This document shows positions 35,296 through 42,599 of a DNA stretch of 64,000 bases, one piece after another; the stretch's first letter is position 1; each line of letters begins with the position of its first letter. The notes below the pieces were generated by a model that saw nothing but the letters and a program-made list of their open reading frames with translations, had not been told where the DNA came from and ran no database searches. The position numbers were made by a program, and so were the translations under genes. Location: positions 24,538 through 88,537 of the forward strand of contig CANQSR010000008.1 in NCBI GenBank assembly GCA_947626575.1. The letters run 5' to 3'. Source of the stretch: an uncultured Clostridia bacterium. GTDB lineage: Bacteria > Bacillota > Clostridia > Christensenellales > Borkfalkiaceae.

Positions 35296-35553
35296 ATGGA
35301 AATTATTCTCAAAGTAGAGGGGATGCACTGCGGGATGTGCGAGGCACACGTGAACGACGCCGTCCGCAAGGCGGTCCCCGAAGCCAAGTCCGTCAAATCC
35401 TCCCATGAAAAGGGGGAGACGGTCATCGTCTGCGGGAGCGATTGCTCCGAGGCGGCGCGCGCCGCGGTCGAAGCGGAGGGGTATCACGTCCTCGGCGTAG
35501 AGACCAAGGAAGCGGAAAAGAAGGGATTTTTCGCAAAATTGTTCAAAAAATAG
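35296..35553 (+). CDS. Heavy-metal-associated (HMA) domain protein
   Basis: 85 residues: one ferredoxin-like HMA domain with the metal loop GMHCGMCEAHV (CxxC, residues 9-19), followed by a short lysine-rich tail (AEKKGFFAKLFKK). Such CopZ-like proteins carry Cu(I) or other soft metals to P-type ATPases. An extra CGSDCS cysteine pair in the second half is unusual. ATG 35296 is chosen; AGGAG lies about 11 nt upstream. The gene has its own consensus promoter and stands alone; no copper ATPase is visible nearby. Confidence 0.85.
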   Translation: MEIILKVEGMHCGMCEAHVNDAVRKAVPEAKSVKSSHEKGETVIVCGSDCSEAARAAVEAEGYHVLGVETKEAEKKGFFAKLFKK

Positions 35554-35574
35554 GCGAAATTTTCAATTTTGGCC

Positions 35575-35603
35575 TTTACAAAAGCGGACCTATCGGTTAT
35601 AAT
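35575..35603 (+). promoter_or_regulatory. Sigma-A promoter of the DtxR-family gene
   Basis: TTTACA (35575-35580), 17 nt, TATAAT (35598-35603), 30 nt before the ATG. AAGGAGG precedes the start codon. Confidence 0.85.
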
Positions 35604-35633
35604 GTGAACAAGTCCGTTCCGAAGGAGGAAACC

Positions 35634-35999
35634 ATGAAGACGCACGAATCGGAAGAGATGTATCTCGAAACCATCCTTCTGCTCAGAAAAAAGCATCCGG
35701 GCGTCCATGCGATCGACATCGCGGCGGAGCTTGGGTATGCAAAGTCCAGCGTATCGCGCGCCGTCGGCCTCCTGCACCAAAAAGGGTACATCGAGATCGG
35801 CGAAAACGACGAGATCACGCTGACGCAGGCGGGCTTCGAAAAGGCCTCGGATGTCTATGAACGGCACCGCGTCATCACGGAACTTCTCGTGCGGATGGGC
35901 GCCGATGAACAGCTTGCGGAGGAAAACGCCTGCCGCATCGAACACGTCATCACTCCCGAACTTTTCGGGATCATGAAGAAGTACGTAAAGGGGAATTGA
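35634..35999 (+). CDS. DtxR/MntR-family metal-dependent repressor
   Basis: 121 residues: N-terminal winged HTH (SEEMYLETILLLRKKHPGVHA, then ELGYAKSSVSRAVGLLHQKGYI) and the metal-binding dimerisation domain (ERHRVITELLVRMG, then ENACRIEHVITPELF). The HRVI, E, and CRIEH residues are the usual metal ligands of the family. It lacks the SH3-like third domain, as MntR does, and is slightly shorter. It probably represses Mn2+ or Fe2+ uptake genes. It is transcribed alone from its own promoter, ending at the long hairpin at 36003. Confidence 0.9.
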   Translation: MKTHESEEMYLETILLLRKKHPGVHAIDIAAELGYAKSSVSRAVGLLHQKGYIEIGENDEITLTQAGFEKASDVYERHRVITELLVRMGADEQLAEENACRIEHVITPELFGIMKKYVKGN

Positions 36000-36002
36000 G
36001 GG

Positions 36003-36055
36003 AATGGGGAACGCCGTCCGAGAAAATGTCTCGGACGGCGTTCCCCATTATTATT
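36003..36055. terminator. Long bidirectional terminator hairpin
   Basis: A perfect 21-bp stem (36003-36023 with 36029-36049), loop AAATG, then ATTATT. It sits between two convergent genes and can serve both, although neither flank has a pure T-run. Confidence 0.8.
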
Positions 36056-36086
36056 CGCTTGACATCGCAGAAATTTTCGCGCTTCT

Positions 36087-37820
36087 CTATTCGCGCCGCC
36101 GCGCCCGTATCTTTTTAATAAGGAAGATGACGAGGTTCACGGCGAGGAATACGCCATAGACGGCGATCGCCGCGGGCATATATCCGTTGCAATCGATGAT
36201 GACGTCGGAGAATGCGGCCGCCCGCCCCGACGTGAAGAGTTCTGTCTGCAACAGCTCGGTAAAGCAGGCGAAGGTGAAGCCCAGCACGATGAGCGCGGCG
36301 AAGAGGAGAAGGCGGCGCTTCCACGAACCGTTATCATAGAAGGCGGCCGTGGCGGCGGCCGTCGCGCCTAAGAGCAAAAACGCGCCGAAATGGCCGAACA
36401 GCTTGCGCACGAACAGCCCCCAGCCGTCCAAACTATCGCTGAACGCCTGCTTTTCCACGGTGAGAAGCAGGGTATAGGTCGCGCAAAGGTCGCCGTTTTC
36501 GTCGCTGAACGCGCTGTTATCCGCCACTCTTACGGTGATCGTGACGACGCCGTTTTCCGCATCGGCGGAGGAGCGGAACGCCGCCACCGTGCCGTCGCGG
36601 TAGATGCGTGCGACGGAGCGGTCGGAAGTTCCGTAATCGACGAAGAGCTGTTTGCCGTCCTCGCAGTCGAGGTGCAGGGCGGTATTGCGCGAACCCGCGC
36701 CGAGGGTAAGGGCATATGTATTTTTCCCCGCGGCGGGGGTAAGCTCTGCGCCGTCGAGGCGCAGTTTTACGCCGAGAGAGCGGTTGCGGACTTCGAGCGT
36801 ACACGTGGCCCGCACGCCGCCGCTGAATACCGAGACGGCCGTCAGCGTGACGGTCCCCTTGGCGCGCGCTTCGAACTCGCCGTCCCCGCCGACGTACAGG
36901 ATATCGTCGTCCGAACTCTCCCAAAGGACGTCGTCCTCCGTGGTATCGGCGGGCGATAGCGCGGCGGCGAACGTACCCGCGTCTCCCGCATAGAGATAGG
37001 CGGCGGCGCCGTCGTAACGCACGGCGGGGGTGGCGTCGAGATCGATGGCGAGCGAGGCGATGGGGCGGACGTCGTGCGTGCGCGCGGTGACAAAGACGGC
37101 GGCCTCGCTTTGGATGGCCATTTCGGGCGCAGTCTGCGGCGTGTAGGTCGCGCGGATCGCCGTTTCTCCCTCGCCGACGGCCAAAATTATTTCGTCCTCC
37201 ACCACCGCCACGGCTGGGTCGAGACTCTCGTATGTAATGACAGCATCCGCGGGTTCGGGGAAGAGCATGGGAAGGAGCAGGGCCTTATCGCCCGTCTCCA
37301 AGGAGATCTCCGTACTCCCGTTTGCAAAGCACAGCGTGAATTGCTCCGCAATGACTTCGGTGACGGTCACGGAGATCTGCGTCTGTATCTGCGGGAGCGC
37401 GGTGAGCGAAACCGTGACGGTGGTCTCGCCGATGCTCTTCGCATACAGGTTGCCGTTTTCGGCATGGACGATGCTCTCATCTGCCGAACTCCATTCCGCC
37501 TCGCGGTAGTTGACGGAGGCCGAGGAGGGGGAATAGGAGAGCGCAAGGGAGGCGCGGCTCCCGCTCTTCAACGTCACCGCCTCGACGGGCTTGCCCTTGG
37601 AGACCACGGAGACCGCCGTGGGCTGCACGTCGCGGATGACGTCGTCCGAGAGGTCCGTCATGAGGCCGTCCACCGCGCCGCCGAAGGCCCCGCTGCTCTC
37701 GGAGGAAATGTTGCCGGGGAGCAACGCCTCCACGGAGAGGAAGAGCATCTCCGCGATCATCGCGGCGAGAAAAATATATTTGAAAATGGTATGGATACGC
37801 GCTCTTTTCGCCAGCTCCAT
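36087..37820 (-). CDS. Ig-like (BIG2) repeat membrane protein with VanZ-like C-terminus
   Basis: 577 residues. An N-terminal membrane helix (about 14-34) leads into an external region of three to four bacterial Ig-like units. Phrases such as YREAEWSSADESIVHAENG, VITYESLDPAVAVVEDE and DVLWESSDDDILYVGGDGE are the typical BIG2 'W/Y-S-S-D-x-x-V' pattern. The C-terminal 110 residues have three to four membrane helices, with GHFGAFLLLGA, ACFTELLQTELFTSGRAA and FSDVIIDCNGYMPA, the His, Glu, Gln, Arg, Asp and Asn pattern of VanZ-like proteins. It overlaps the upstream flavin reductase gene by 1 nt, so both form one unit. Function unknown; VanZ-like proteins give modest glycopeptide resistance in known cases. 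Confidence 0.8.
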   Translation of the reverse strand: MELAKRARIHTIFKYIFLAAMIAEMLFLSVEALLPGNISSESSGAFGGAVDGLMTDLSDDVIRDVQPTAVSVVSKGKPVEAVTLKSGSRASLALSYSPSSASVNYREAEWSSADESIVHAENGNLYAKSIGETTVTVSLTALPQIQTQISVTVTEVIAEQFTLCFANGSTEISLETGDKALLLPMLFPEPADAVITYESLDPAVAVVEDEIILAVGEGETAIRATYTPQTAPEMAIQSEAAVFVTARTHDVRPIASLAIDLDATPAVRYDGAAAYLYAGDAGTFAAALSPADTTEDDVLWESSDDDILYVGGDGEFEARAKGTVTLTAVSVFSGGVRATCTLEVRNRSLGVKLRLDGAELTPAAGKNTYALTLGAGSRNTALHLDCEDGKQLFVDYGTSDRSVARIYRDGTVAAFRSSADAENGVVTITVRVADNSAFSDENGDLCATYTLLLTVEKQAFSDSLDGWGLFVRKLFGHFGAFLLLGATAAATAAFYDNGSWKRRLLLFAALIVLGFTFACFTELLQTELFTSGRAAAFSDVIIDCNGYMPAAIAVYGVFLAVNLVIFLIKKIRARRRE

Positions 37821-38728
37821 TATTTCTTTTCCTTGCGGCGCTTATCGTTGATGATCTTCAAGGCGTCGGGGTCGATGACGGAGATGCCCTCCTGCTTTGC
37901 GATATTCACCATCTGGGTGAGGGCGGCCTTCAAAAATACGCGGGGGATCTTCACGAGCTGCGCGCAGGCCTCGTCGGTGAAGGTGATCTCAGGGTCGATG
38001 CGCTTTGCGGCATAGATGACGGAGTTGACGTCGCCCTCCTTTGCGGGGATCTTTTCGGGATAGGGCCGCCTGAACTTGGAACACCAGAAATTGGTGCTGT
38101 CACGGTAGCCGTAATCCACAGGCACGGGCGGAAATCCCGATGCCTTGACGCCGTTCACGATGGAATTCCAATATTTTTCCTTCATCAAGATCTTATCGAT
38201 CTTTAAGATGAAGTGCGCGCCGAATTTGCTGGTGATGCCGTTGAAATTGCGGTAGGGAGGCTCGTACCCGTCGAGCGGCCCCGCCTGATCGAGATAGGCG
38301 TCTTCGAGAGAGGAATCCCACGTACACTCGAAAACCTGAAACGCCTCTGCGACGACGAGCGGGCGTTCGCCCTCCGCCTGCCCCTTTTCCAGCGTGAAAA
38401 TGCAGTCCTTCATCTTTTCATCCGTCGTGTCTCCGGGGAAGCCGAGGCGCACCGCCTCTTTGAAATATTTGCGCCCGTCGGGGATGAAGTTGAGCGAAAC
38501 TTTGCTCCCGCGCAAAATGTTCTGGCAGGTATTCGAACTGTTGCGGCATTCGAGGATCATCGCGTAATAATCCTTTCCTGCGATATAATAGGGGAAGCAC
38601 AGCGAATACGCGCCGAGGTTGGTCTTTCCGTTCTCCGAGACCGTTCCGATGAGGATGGTGGGCATGGGGAAGAAGGAAGAGGTCTGGTAAAAATTGTCTA
38701 CGATGCGAAGGTCCTTGAAACTGCTCAT
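37820..38728 (-). CDS. Flavin reductase-like protein with PCP_red-like C-terminal domain
   Basis: 302 residues. The first 190 form a flavin reductase-like split barrel (MPTILIGTVSENGKTNLGAYS, ILECRNSSNTCQNIL, then VSLNFIPDG), which binds FMN. The last 55 residues (FTDEACAQLVKIPRVFLKAAL and AKQEGISVIDPDALK) resemble the small helical PCP_red domain found in protochlorophyllide reductase subunits and in various anaerobic redox proteins. Start MSSFKDL is preceded by AAGGAG; an upstream in-frame codon is within the promoter-leader. It has a perfect consensus promoter and precedes the VanZ fusion gene. Substrate unknown; the PCP_red call is from pattern only. Confidence 0.8.
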   Translation of the reverse strand: MSSFKDLRIVDNFYQTSSFFPMPTILIGTVSENGKTNLGAYSLCFPYYIAGKDYYAMILECRNSSNTCQNILRGSKVSLNFIPDGRKYFKEAVRLGFPGDTTDEKMKDCIFTLEKGQAEGERPLVVAEAFQVFECTWDSSLEDAYLDQAGPLDGYEPPYRNFNGITSKFGAHFILKIDKILMKEKYWNSIVNGVKASGFPPVPVDYGYRDSTNFWCSKFRRPYPEKIPAKEGDVNSVIYAAKRIDPEITFTDEACAQLVKIPRVFLKAALTQMVNIAKQEGISVIDPDALKIINDKRRKEKK

Positions 38729-38751
38729 AAAAAAATCTCCTTTCACCATAC

Positions 38752-38780
38752 ATTATATACCTTTTCGGGGGACATGTCAA
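38752..38780 (-). promoter_or_regulatory. Consensus sigma-A promoter, minus strand
   Basis: On the minus strand TTGACA (38780-38775), 17 nt, TATAAT (38757-38752), driving the flavin reductase gene. AAGGAG follows in the leader. Confidence 0.9.
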
Positions 38781-38886
38781 CGGTTTGGCCTCCGCCGAAA
38801 AATTCCAAAAGGCGCACGGCCGCCGCGCGCCTTCTCCCCTCTAAGAGGGTATTTGCGGCGGGAGAGCATATCTTGACGAAAAACGC

Positions 38887-38915
38887 TTTACAAATCCCAT
38901 ATTTTGTGTTATACT
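38887..38915 (+). promoter_or_regulatory. Sigma-A promoter of nrdR
   Basis: TTTACA (38887-38892), 17 nt, TATACT (38910-38915). The -35 stands in the word CTTTACAAATC, which recurs at 51462 and 58909. Confidence 0.8.
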
Positions 38916-38941
38916 GACGCTAAGATACAAGGAGAAGAGGT

Positions 38942-39409
38942 ATGCGCTGTTTATATTGCAACTGTACGGAAAGCAAAGTCATCGACTCGCGCTCGGCGGA
39001 CGACGACAGGACCATCCGCCGCCGCAGGGAGTGCATCGGCTGCGGGAGACGCTTTACCACCTATGAGACCATCGAAGTCGCGCCCATTCTTGTGATCAAG
39101 AACGACGGAACGCGGCAGGCTTACGACATGGGCAAGGTCAGAAACGGCATCATCAAGGCCTGCGAAAAGCGGCCCGTCCCCATCGATAAGATCGATGCGC
39201 TCGCCGAGGAGATCACCAAGAAAATTTATAATTCCATGGTGCTGGAAATTTCCTCCAAGGAGATCGGCGAGATGGTCATGGACGGCTTGAAGTCGCTCGA
39301 CGAGGTCGCCTATGTCCGCTATGCGTCCGTCTACCGCTCCTTTAAGGATATCTCTTCCTTCATGTCCGAACTCCAACGCATGATGGAAAAGAAGGACGAG
39401 AAAAAATAA
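38942..39409 (+). CDS. nrdR: Ribonucleotide reductase repressor NrdR
   Basis: 155 residues. A zinc ribbon (CLYCNCTESKVIDSR and CIGCGRRFTTYE) is followed by the ATP-cone (VIKNDGTRQAYDMGKVRNGI through the end). NrdR senses ATP/dATP and binds NrdR boxes to repress ribonucleotide reductase genes. It has AAGGAGA and its own promoter, and ispG follows after 22 nt. No nrd gene or NrdR box is seen in the window. Confidence 0.97.
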   Translation: MRCLYCNCTESKVIDSRSADDDRTIRRRRECIGCGRRFTTYETIEVAPILVIKNDGTRQAYDMGKVRNGIIKACEKRPVPIDKIDALAEEITKKIYNSMVLEISSKEIGEMVMDGLKSLDEVAYVRYASVYRSFKDISSFMSELQRMMEKKDEKK

Positions 39410-39431
39410 GGCCGCGCCTGCGGGACAGGAT

Positions 39432-40469
39432 ATGCAGAAAAAAACCGTAAATGTGGGCGGCGTTGCGCTCGGCGGGGGAAAGATCGCCGTGCAGAGCATG
39501 ACGACCGTCAGAACGGGCGACGCCGAAGGGTGCGTCGCTCAAATTCTTGCCTTGGAGGCGGCGGGCTGCGATATCGCCCGCGTCGCCGTCCTCGACGAAC
39601 GGGATGCGCGCGCCATTGCCGCCGTCAAGGCGGGGGTGCATATCCCCGTCGTGGCGGACGTGCATTTTTCGCCGCGTCTCGCCGTCCTTGCCGTCGAGGC
39701 GGGGGCGGATAAACTTCGCATCAACCCCGGCAACATCGGCGGGGAGAAGGGCATCGCGCAGGTCGCCGATTGCGTCAAGGCGCACAAGATCCCCGTCCGC
39801 GTGGGGGCGAACACGGGCAGCATCGAGCCGCATTTTCTCGAAAAGTACGGCAGAAGCGCCGAGGCGCTCGTACTCAGCGCCCTCGAAAACGTCCGCATTT
39901 TAGAAAAGTACGGCGTCGGGGATATCGTCATCTCCGTGAAGGCCTCCGATGTCCCGCTGACCGTTGCGGCTTACCGCATGCTCGCGGCGCGCACGGCCTA
40001 TCCTCTGCATCTCGGCGTGACGGAGGCGGGGGTGGGGGAGAGCGCGCTCATCAAGAGCGCCGCCGGCATCGGCTCCCTCCTGTTGGACGGCATCGGCGAT
40101 ACCATCCGCGTCTCGCTCTCGGATGACCCCGTCAAAGAGGTGTATGCCGCCCACGGGATCTTGCGGGCTTGCGGGCTGGAAAAGGACTATGCGGAGGTGG
40201 TCGCCTGCCCCACGTGCGGGCGGTGCGAATACGACTGCATGGGCCTCGCAAAAAAGGTACAGGCGCGCGTGCAGGACGTGAAAAAGCCCTTGAAGATCGC
40301 CGTGATGGGGTGCGTCGTCAACGGTCCGGGCGAGGCGAAGGACGCCGACCTCGGCATCGCGGGCGGGCGCGAGTACTGCGTCATCTTCGAGGGAGAGAAA
40401 CAGCTCCGCGTTGCCCGCGCGGATGCGGAACGCGTATTTTTCGGAATGTTGGAAGAATTGCTCAAATGA
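39432..40469 (+). CDS. ispG: 4-hydroxy-3-methylbut-2-enyl diphosphate synthase IspG
   Basis: 345 residues, normal length. It runs from VNVGGVALGGGKIAVQSMT through the TIM barrel to the cluster-binding domain, whose cysteines lie in CPTCGRCEYDCMG and whose conserved segment is VMGCVVNGPGEAKDADLGIAG. The enzyme makes HMBPP in the non-mevalonate isoprenoid pathway using a [4Fe-4S] cluster. It sits between nrdR and the PolC-like gene; in many Clostridia ispG directly precedes polC, so the neighbourhood is ancestral. Its stop overlaps the next start by 4 nt. Confidence 0.97.
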   Translation: MQKKTVNVGGVALGGGKIAVQSMTTVRTGDAEGCVAQILALEAAGCDIARVAVLDERDARAIAAVKAGVHIPVVADVHFSPRLAVLAVEAGADKLRINPGNIGGEKGIAQVADCVKAHKIPVRVGANTGSIEPHFLEKYGRSAEALVLSALENVRILEKYGVGDIVISVKASDVPLTVAAYRMLAARTAYPLHLGVTEAGVGESALIKSAAGIGSLLLDGIGDTIRVSLSDDPVKEVYAAHGILRACGLEKDYAEVVACPTCGRCEYDCMGLAKKVQARVQDVKKPLKIAVMGCVVNGPGEAKDADLGIAGGREYCVIFEGEKQLRVARADAERVFFGMLEELLK

Positions 40470-41962
40470 AAAGCCAAGCATATTTAAGAGAGATCAGGCA
40501 GGCGGCGGGGCTTTCCCGCGCCGTTCTCAAAAAGATCACGGTGGAAGGCGGCGAAGCCGTCTTTTACCTTGTCACCGACGTCAACTATACGGAGGAGGAC
40601 GCCGCCTATGCGGCGGAAGTCTCCGCGCGCTATGCCGCAGGGCTCAAAGCCTCCGTGCGGATCATGAAGTCCGTTCCCTCGGAGGAGGGCATCAAGAATG
40701 CCGTGCGCGATATCCTCGGCGCGAATTTTCCCGCCTTTTCCGCCTTTGTTGCGGAGGGCGGCGTGAGCGTCTCCTTGGGTACGGCGGGCGGCGCCTTCAC
40801 CATCGAAGCGGGCGGCGCGGAGCGGAACAAGGAGAAGGAAGCGGAAGTTCTCGACGCCGTCTCCGCCGCGCTCAACCGCTCCTTCTGCGGGAATTGGGTG
40901 GGGGAACTCCGCTTCACGGAGAGGGCCGAAGGCATCTCGCGCGAACTTCCGCCCGAAGAGTTCGTCTTTACGCCCCGCTATTTCGACGTCGCGGATTACG
41001 GCCCCATCGACGGCGGCGAGCAAAAGCGCGCCATCTACATCGCAGACCTTTCCAAGGAGATGCAGGGCGTCACGGTGTGCGGCTCCATTACATACATCGC
41101 CGAGCGGGCGACCAAAACGGGCAAGCCGTATTTTTCCGTCTCCCTTTCGGACGGCACGGGTACGCTCCGCCTCTCCTACTTCACCAAGGTCAAGACCGTG
41201 GAAAAAGTGCGGGGTCTCAGGCAGGGGATGTACGTGTGTTTCAAGGGGGATAACGAGCTGTTCAACGGTGCGCTCTCCTTCCGCAGTACCACGGTGGACT
41301 TCGGCCGCCCGCCCGAAGGGTTCGTCCCCGAAGAACGCCCTTCGCGCCCCGTTCCCGCGCAGTACCAAGCGGTTTTTCCCGTCCCCGAAGAGGATCTGGT
41401 GCAGGGGACCCTGTTCGGCGGGGACGCCCTTCCCGCGGATTTTCTGAAAGAAAACTTCGTCGTGTTCGACCTCGAAACGACGGGGCTTTCCACGAGCGGC
41501 GTGATGGATAGGATCATCGAAGTGGGCGCGGTAAAGATCACGGGCGGCCGCATCTCGGAGCGGTTTTCCACCTTCGTCGCCTGCCCGACGAAACTTCCGC
41601 CCGAAATCGTCGCGCTTACGGGCATCACCGACGACATGCTGGTCGGCGCGCCTCCCATCGGGGCGGTCGTCGCGGATTTCTATAAATTTGCGGCGGGTTG
41701 CAGCCTCGTCGCCCACAACACCCAATTCGACTGCAAACTCATCTCCTATTACGGCGGGCAGGAGGGGTATTCCTTCAACCGGCGGCAGTTCGATACCGTC
41801 TTTCTCGCGCAGGAACTTCTGCACCTCAAAAACTACAAGCTGAATACCGTTGCCGAGTATTTCGGCTTCGAATTCAACCATCACCGCGCCTTCGACGACG
41901 CCTTCGTCACCGCCAAGATCTTCATCGAACTCATCCGTATGCGCAAGGGACTTCCCGGTTGA
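40466..41962 (+). CDS. PolC-derived protein: N-terminal and OB domains plus DEDDh exonuclease
   Basis: 498 residues. It starts with a PolC-type N-terminal domain (about 1-180), then an OB-fold (about 190-290, VTVCGSITYIAERATKTGKPYF), a short linker, and a DEDDh 3'-5' exonuclease (330-490) with FDLETTG (Asp335, Glu337), HNTQFDCKL and HHRAFDDAF. The PHP and polymerase domains of PolC (about 1400 residues in other Firmicutes) are absent, and the rimP operon follows. The ispG-polC order strongly suggests it descends from polC by loss of the polymerase. It probably works as a proofreading or repair exonuclease; a full polymerase III must be encoded elsewhere. It overlaps the ispG end. Confidence 0.85.
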   Translation: MKSQAYLREIRQAAGLSRAVLKKITVEGGEAVFYLVTDVNYTEEDAAYAAEVSARYAAGLKASVRIMKSVPSEEGIKNAVRDILGANFPAFSAFVAEGGVSVSLGTAGGAFTIEAGGAERNKEKEAEVLDAVSAALNRSFCGNWVGELRFTERAEGISRELPPEEFVFTPRYFDVADYGPIDGGEQKRAIYIADLSKEMQGVTVCGSITYIAERATKTGKPYFSVSLSDGTGTLRLSYFTKVKTVEKVRGLRQGMYVCFKGDNELFNGALSFRSTTVDFGRPPEGFVPEERPSRPVPAQYQAVFPVPEEDLVQGTLFGGDALPADFLKENFVVFDLETTGLSTSGVMDRIIEVGAVKITGGRISERFSTFVACPTKLPPEIVALTGITDDMLVGAPPIGAVVADFYKFAAGCSLVAHNTQFDCKLISYYGGQEGYSFNRRQFDTVFLAQELLHLKNYKLNTVAEYFGFEFNHHRAFDDAFVTAKIFIELIRMRKGLPG

Positions 41963-41994
41963 CAAACTTTTGCCGAAAAAATTGCGGAAAACGC

Positions 41995-42023
41995 TTGCAA
42001 TCCCATAAAATATATGGTATAAT
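41995..42023 (+). promoter_or_regulatory. Sigma-A promoter of the rimP-nusA-infB operon
   Basis: TTGCAA (41995-42000), 17 nt, TATAAT (42018-42023). Confidence 0.85.
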
Positions 42024-42051
42024 TTGCTTACTTGATCGATGAAAAAGAGAT

Positions 42052-42080
42052 TGAGAGCGGCCTGCCGCTCTCATTTCTTT
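42052..42080 (+). promoter_or_regulatory. Terminator-like hairpin in the rimP leader
   Basis: TGAGAGCGG (42052-42060), CCTG, CCGCTCTCA (42065-42073), then TTTCTTT. A second small hairpin GCCCGC/GCGGGC follows just before the ribosome site. The layout suggests attenuation of the nusA-containing operon. Confidence 0.55.
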
Positions 42081-42115
42081 ATGAGGCCCGCCCTGCGGGC
42101 AGGGGAGAGGAGAAG

Positions 42116-42562
42116 ATGAAGGTAAAACCCATCGCCGAGATCGTCGCGTTTTTGCAGCCCTTTGCCGAAGAGACGGGCGTTTTCATCGTCGACGCGGAGT
42201 GGGATATGCGTACGCGCTCGCTCACCGTCTATATCGACAAGGAGGGCGGGCTGGACCTTATCACCTGCGAAAAGTTCCACCGCGCCGTCGACGGCCCGCT
42301 CGACGAACTCGACCCCACCTTCGGCGCGCCCTATACGCTCAACTGTTCCTCGCCCGGACTCGACCGTCCGTTCAAAAAGCAAGAGGACTTTATGCGCCAT
42401 ATCGGCGAAAAGGTGGAGGTCCACCTCTATGCGCCCATCGGGGGCAAAAAATATTACGAGGGCGTTCTGACGGCGTTTGAAGATAACACCGTCGTCCTCA
42501 ATGGGGAATTGCGCATCCCCTTTGAAAAATGCGCCAAGGTCTGCCTTCTCATCGAAGTCTGA
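42116..42562 (+). CDS. rimP: Ribosome maturation factor RimP
   Basis: 148 residues, normal. The N-terminal alpha/beta domain (FLQPFAEETGVFIVDAEWD through NCSSPGLDRPFKKQEDF) and the C-terminal SH3-like domain fit the DUF150 family, which assists 30S assembly. The frame is open from a TTG at 42032 across the leader hairpins, but ATG 42116, with GGGAGAGGAG just upstream, is the clear start. It is the first gene of a nine-gene operon reaching ribF. Confidence 0.95.
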   Translation: MKVKPIAEIVAFLQPFAEETGVFIVDAEWDMRTRSLTVYIDKEGGLDLITCEKFHRAVDGPLDELDPTFGAPYTLNCSSPGLDRPFKKQEDFMRHIGEKVEVHLYAPIGGKKYYEGVLTAFEDNTVVLNGELRIPFEKCAKVCLLIEV

Positions 42563-42599
42563 CCCACAGGATACGAAATTCATAACGGGAGATATCAAC

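Noticed and set aside
42032..42115. RimP starting at TTG 42032 with a 28-residue extension
   Set aside because: The extension covers two hairpins of the leader and has no ribosome site, while ATG 42116 has a strong one and fits the family start.
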